Of a stretch of DNA of 64,000 nt, positions 63,593-64,000 are shown piece after piece. How positions within the stretch are numbered: the stretch's first letter is position 1; the number at the start of each line of letters is the position of its first letter. Location of the stretch: assembly GCA_024180945.1 (NCBI GenBank), contig JAKSGN010000035.1, positions 1,178,001 to 1,242,000 on the forward strand. The letters are read 5' to 3'. The translations under genes were made by a program, and so were the position numbers. The stretch comes from Macrophomina tecta. Its lineage: Eukaryota > Ascomycota > Dothideomycetes > Botryosphaeriales > Botryosphaeriaceae. The notes under the pieces are model-generated. The model was not told where the DNA came from and searched no databases. It saw only the letters and a program-made list of their open reading frames with translations.

Positions 63593-64000
63593 CTTGTGCG
63601 CACCCGTAATAGTGAAAACCTGCACCTCTTGAAAAAAGCCGGGGAGAAGATCTGTCGAGCTTATTATCGGGTATGAGGGTTGTGCCGAGAATTGGTGCTT
63701 GGTCTAAAAGTCTTGAGTACATGCGGGGCGACGTCTCGGCGGCTGGACTTCCAATAAGCAACACCAGCCAAGATTCGCAAAACTTTCAGTGAAAACTTAA
63801 TTTCCAGTCGATTTTTAGGAGTCCGAAAGAGAAGAGTCTAAAGAGAAGGCACCTACACTTGGTTGTTTGCTGCAAAGATTGCTCTAACGGGAAGGGAGTG
63901 CTATTTCAATGAGGATAACTGAAGTCCGTAACATAGTAATGGCAGGCCGGCCGGATGAATCGCGTCGATTAATGCCACACTACCAACCTTAAAAACATAT
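63593..64000. promoter_or_regulatory. Upstream region of the sugar transporter
   Basis: 408 bp to the right edge. A/T-rich, no coding sequence recognised. No specific factor site identified. Confidence 0.4.

Overview
The window is nuclear DNA of a filamentous ascomycete (Pezizomycotina, perhaps Dothideomycetes; I cannot place it more closely). The evidence is about 25 protein genes, most split by short GT-AG introns (about 45-100 nt) with CTRAC-type branch points. The gene set is ascomycete-typical: Vac8, a Gpb-type G-beta, a PhnA-type phosducin-like protein, Irc22, a Spg1/Tem1 GTPase with a long disordered N-terminus, and a DUF4211 protein. Promoters are GC-rich with pyrimidine tracts. There is no prokaryotic operon structure, and I found no rRNA, tRNA or CRISPR.

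Layout. 0-12 kb: 5' part of an NmrA-like reductase gene, an Ara2-type aldo/keto reductase, a Ser/Thr-rich single-pass membrane protein, ribosomal protein S29, APC subunit 13 (first exon is only the ATG), a DUF4211 nuclear protein, and an adenosine/N6-methyl-AMP deaminase with an unusually long intron. 12-20 kb: G-protein beta subunit followed on the same strand by its likely chaperone, a phosducin-like protein, then a gene-poor 2.9 kb and an 83-residue membrane protein. 21-31 kb: a CAMK-like kinase, the armadillo protein Vac8, and an MFS transporter. 31-41 kb: Irc22, a CCCH zinc-finger protein, OHCU decarboxylase of the urate pathway, and a 1,100-residue ADF-H protein with a C-terminal PH-like segment. 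40.5-44.3 kb: a 3.8 kb stretch between convergent genes with no supportable gene. 44-57 kb: Spg1/Tem1 septation GTPase, Rrb1 ribosome-assembly WD protein, a Cys-rich unknown, the Bmt6-type 25S rRNA methyltransferase, a carboxymuconolactone-decarboxylase-family protein, DNA polymerase alpha B subunit (Pol12) with a cluster of MluI cell-cycle boxes, and a Sec14/Pdr16-like lipid transfer protein. 58-64 kb: eIF2B delta (Gcd2), a broken aminoglycoside-phosphotransferase-like gene carrying a small fold-back insertion, and an MFS sugar transporter.

Most genes are independent housekeeping units. The one clear functional pairing is G-beta with the phosducin-like protein. Ribosome and translation genes (S29, Rrb1, Bmt6, Gcd2) and cell-cycle genes (Apc13, Spg1, Pol12) are scattered rather than clustered. 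I saw no biosynthetic cluster, defence system or intact transposon. The most notable signals are repeated use of AAG 3' splice sites with skipping of a branch-proximal AG, tiny first and last exons, the MCB cluster, and the decaying phosphotransferase gene with its fold-back element. Exon coordinates were assembled by hand from reading frames and splice motifs. Reading phases were checked for all complete models, but no transcript data were available.
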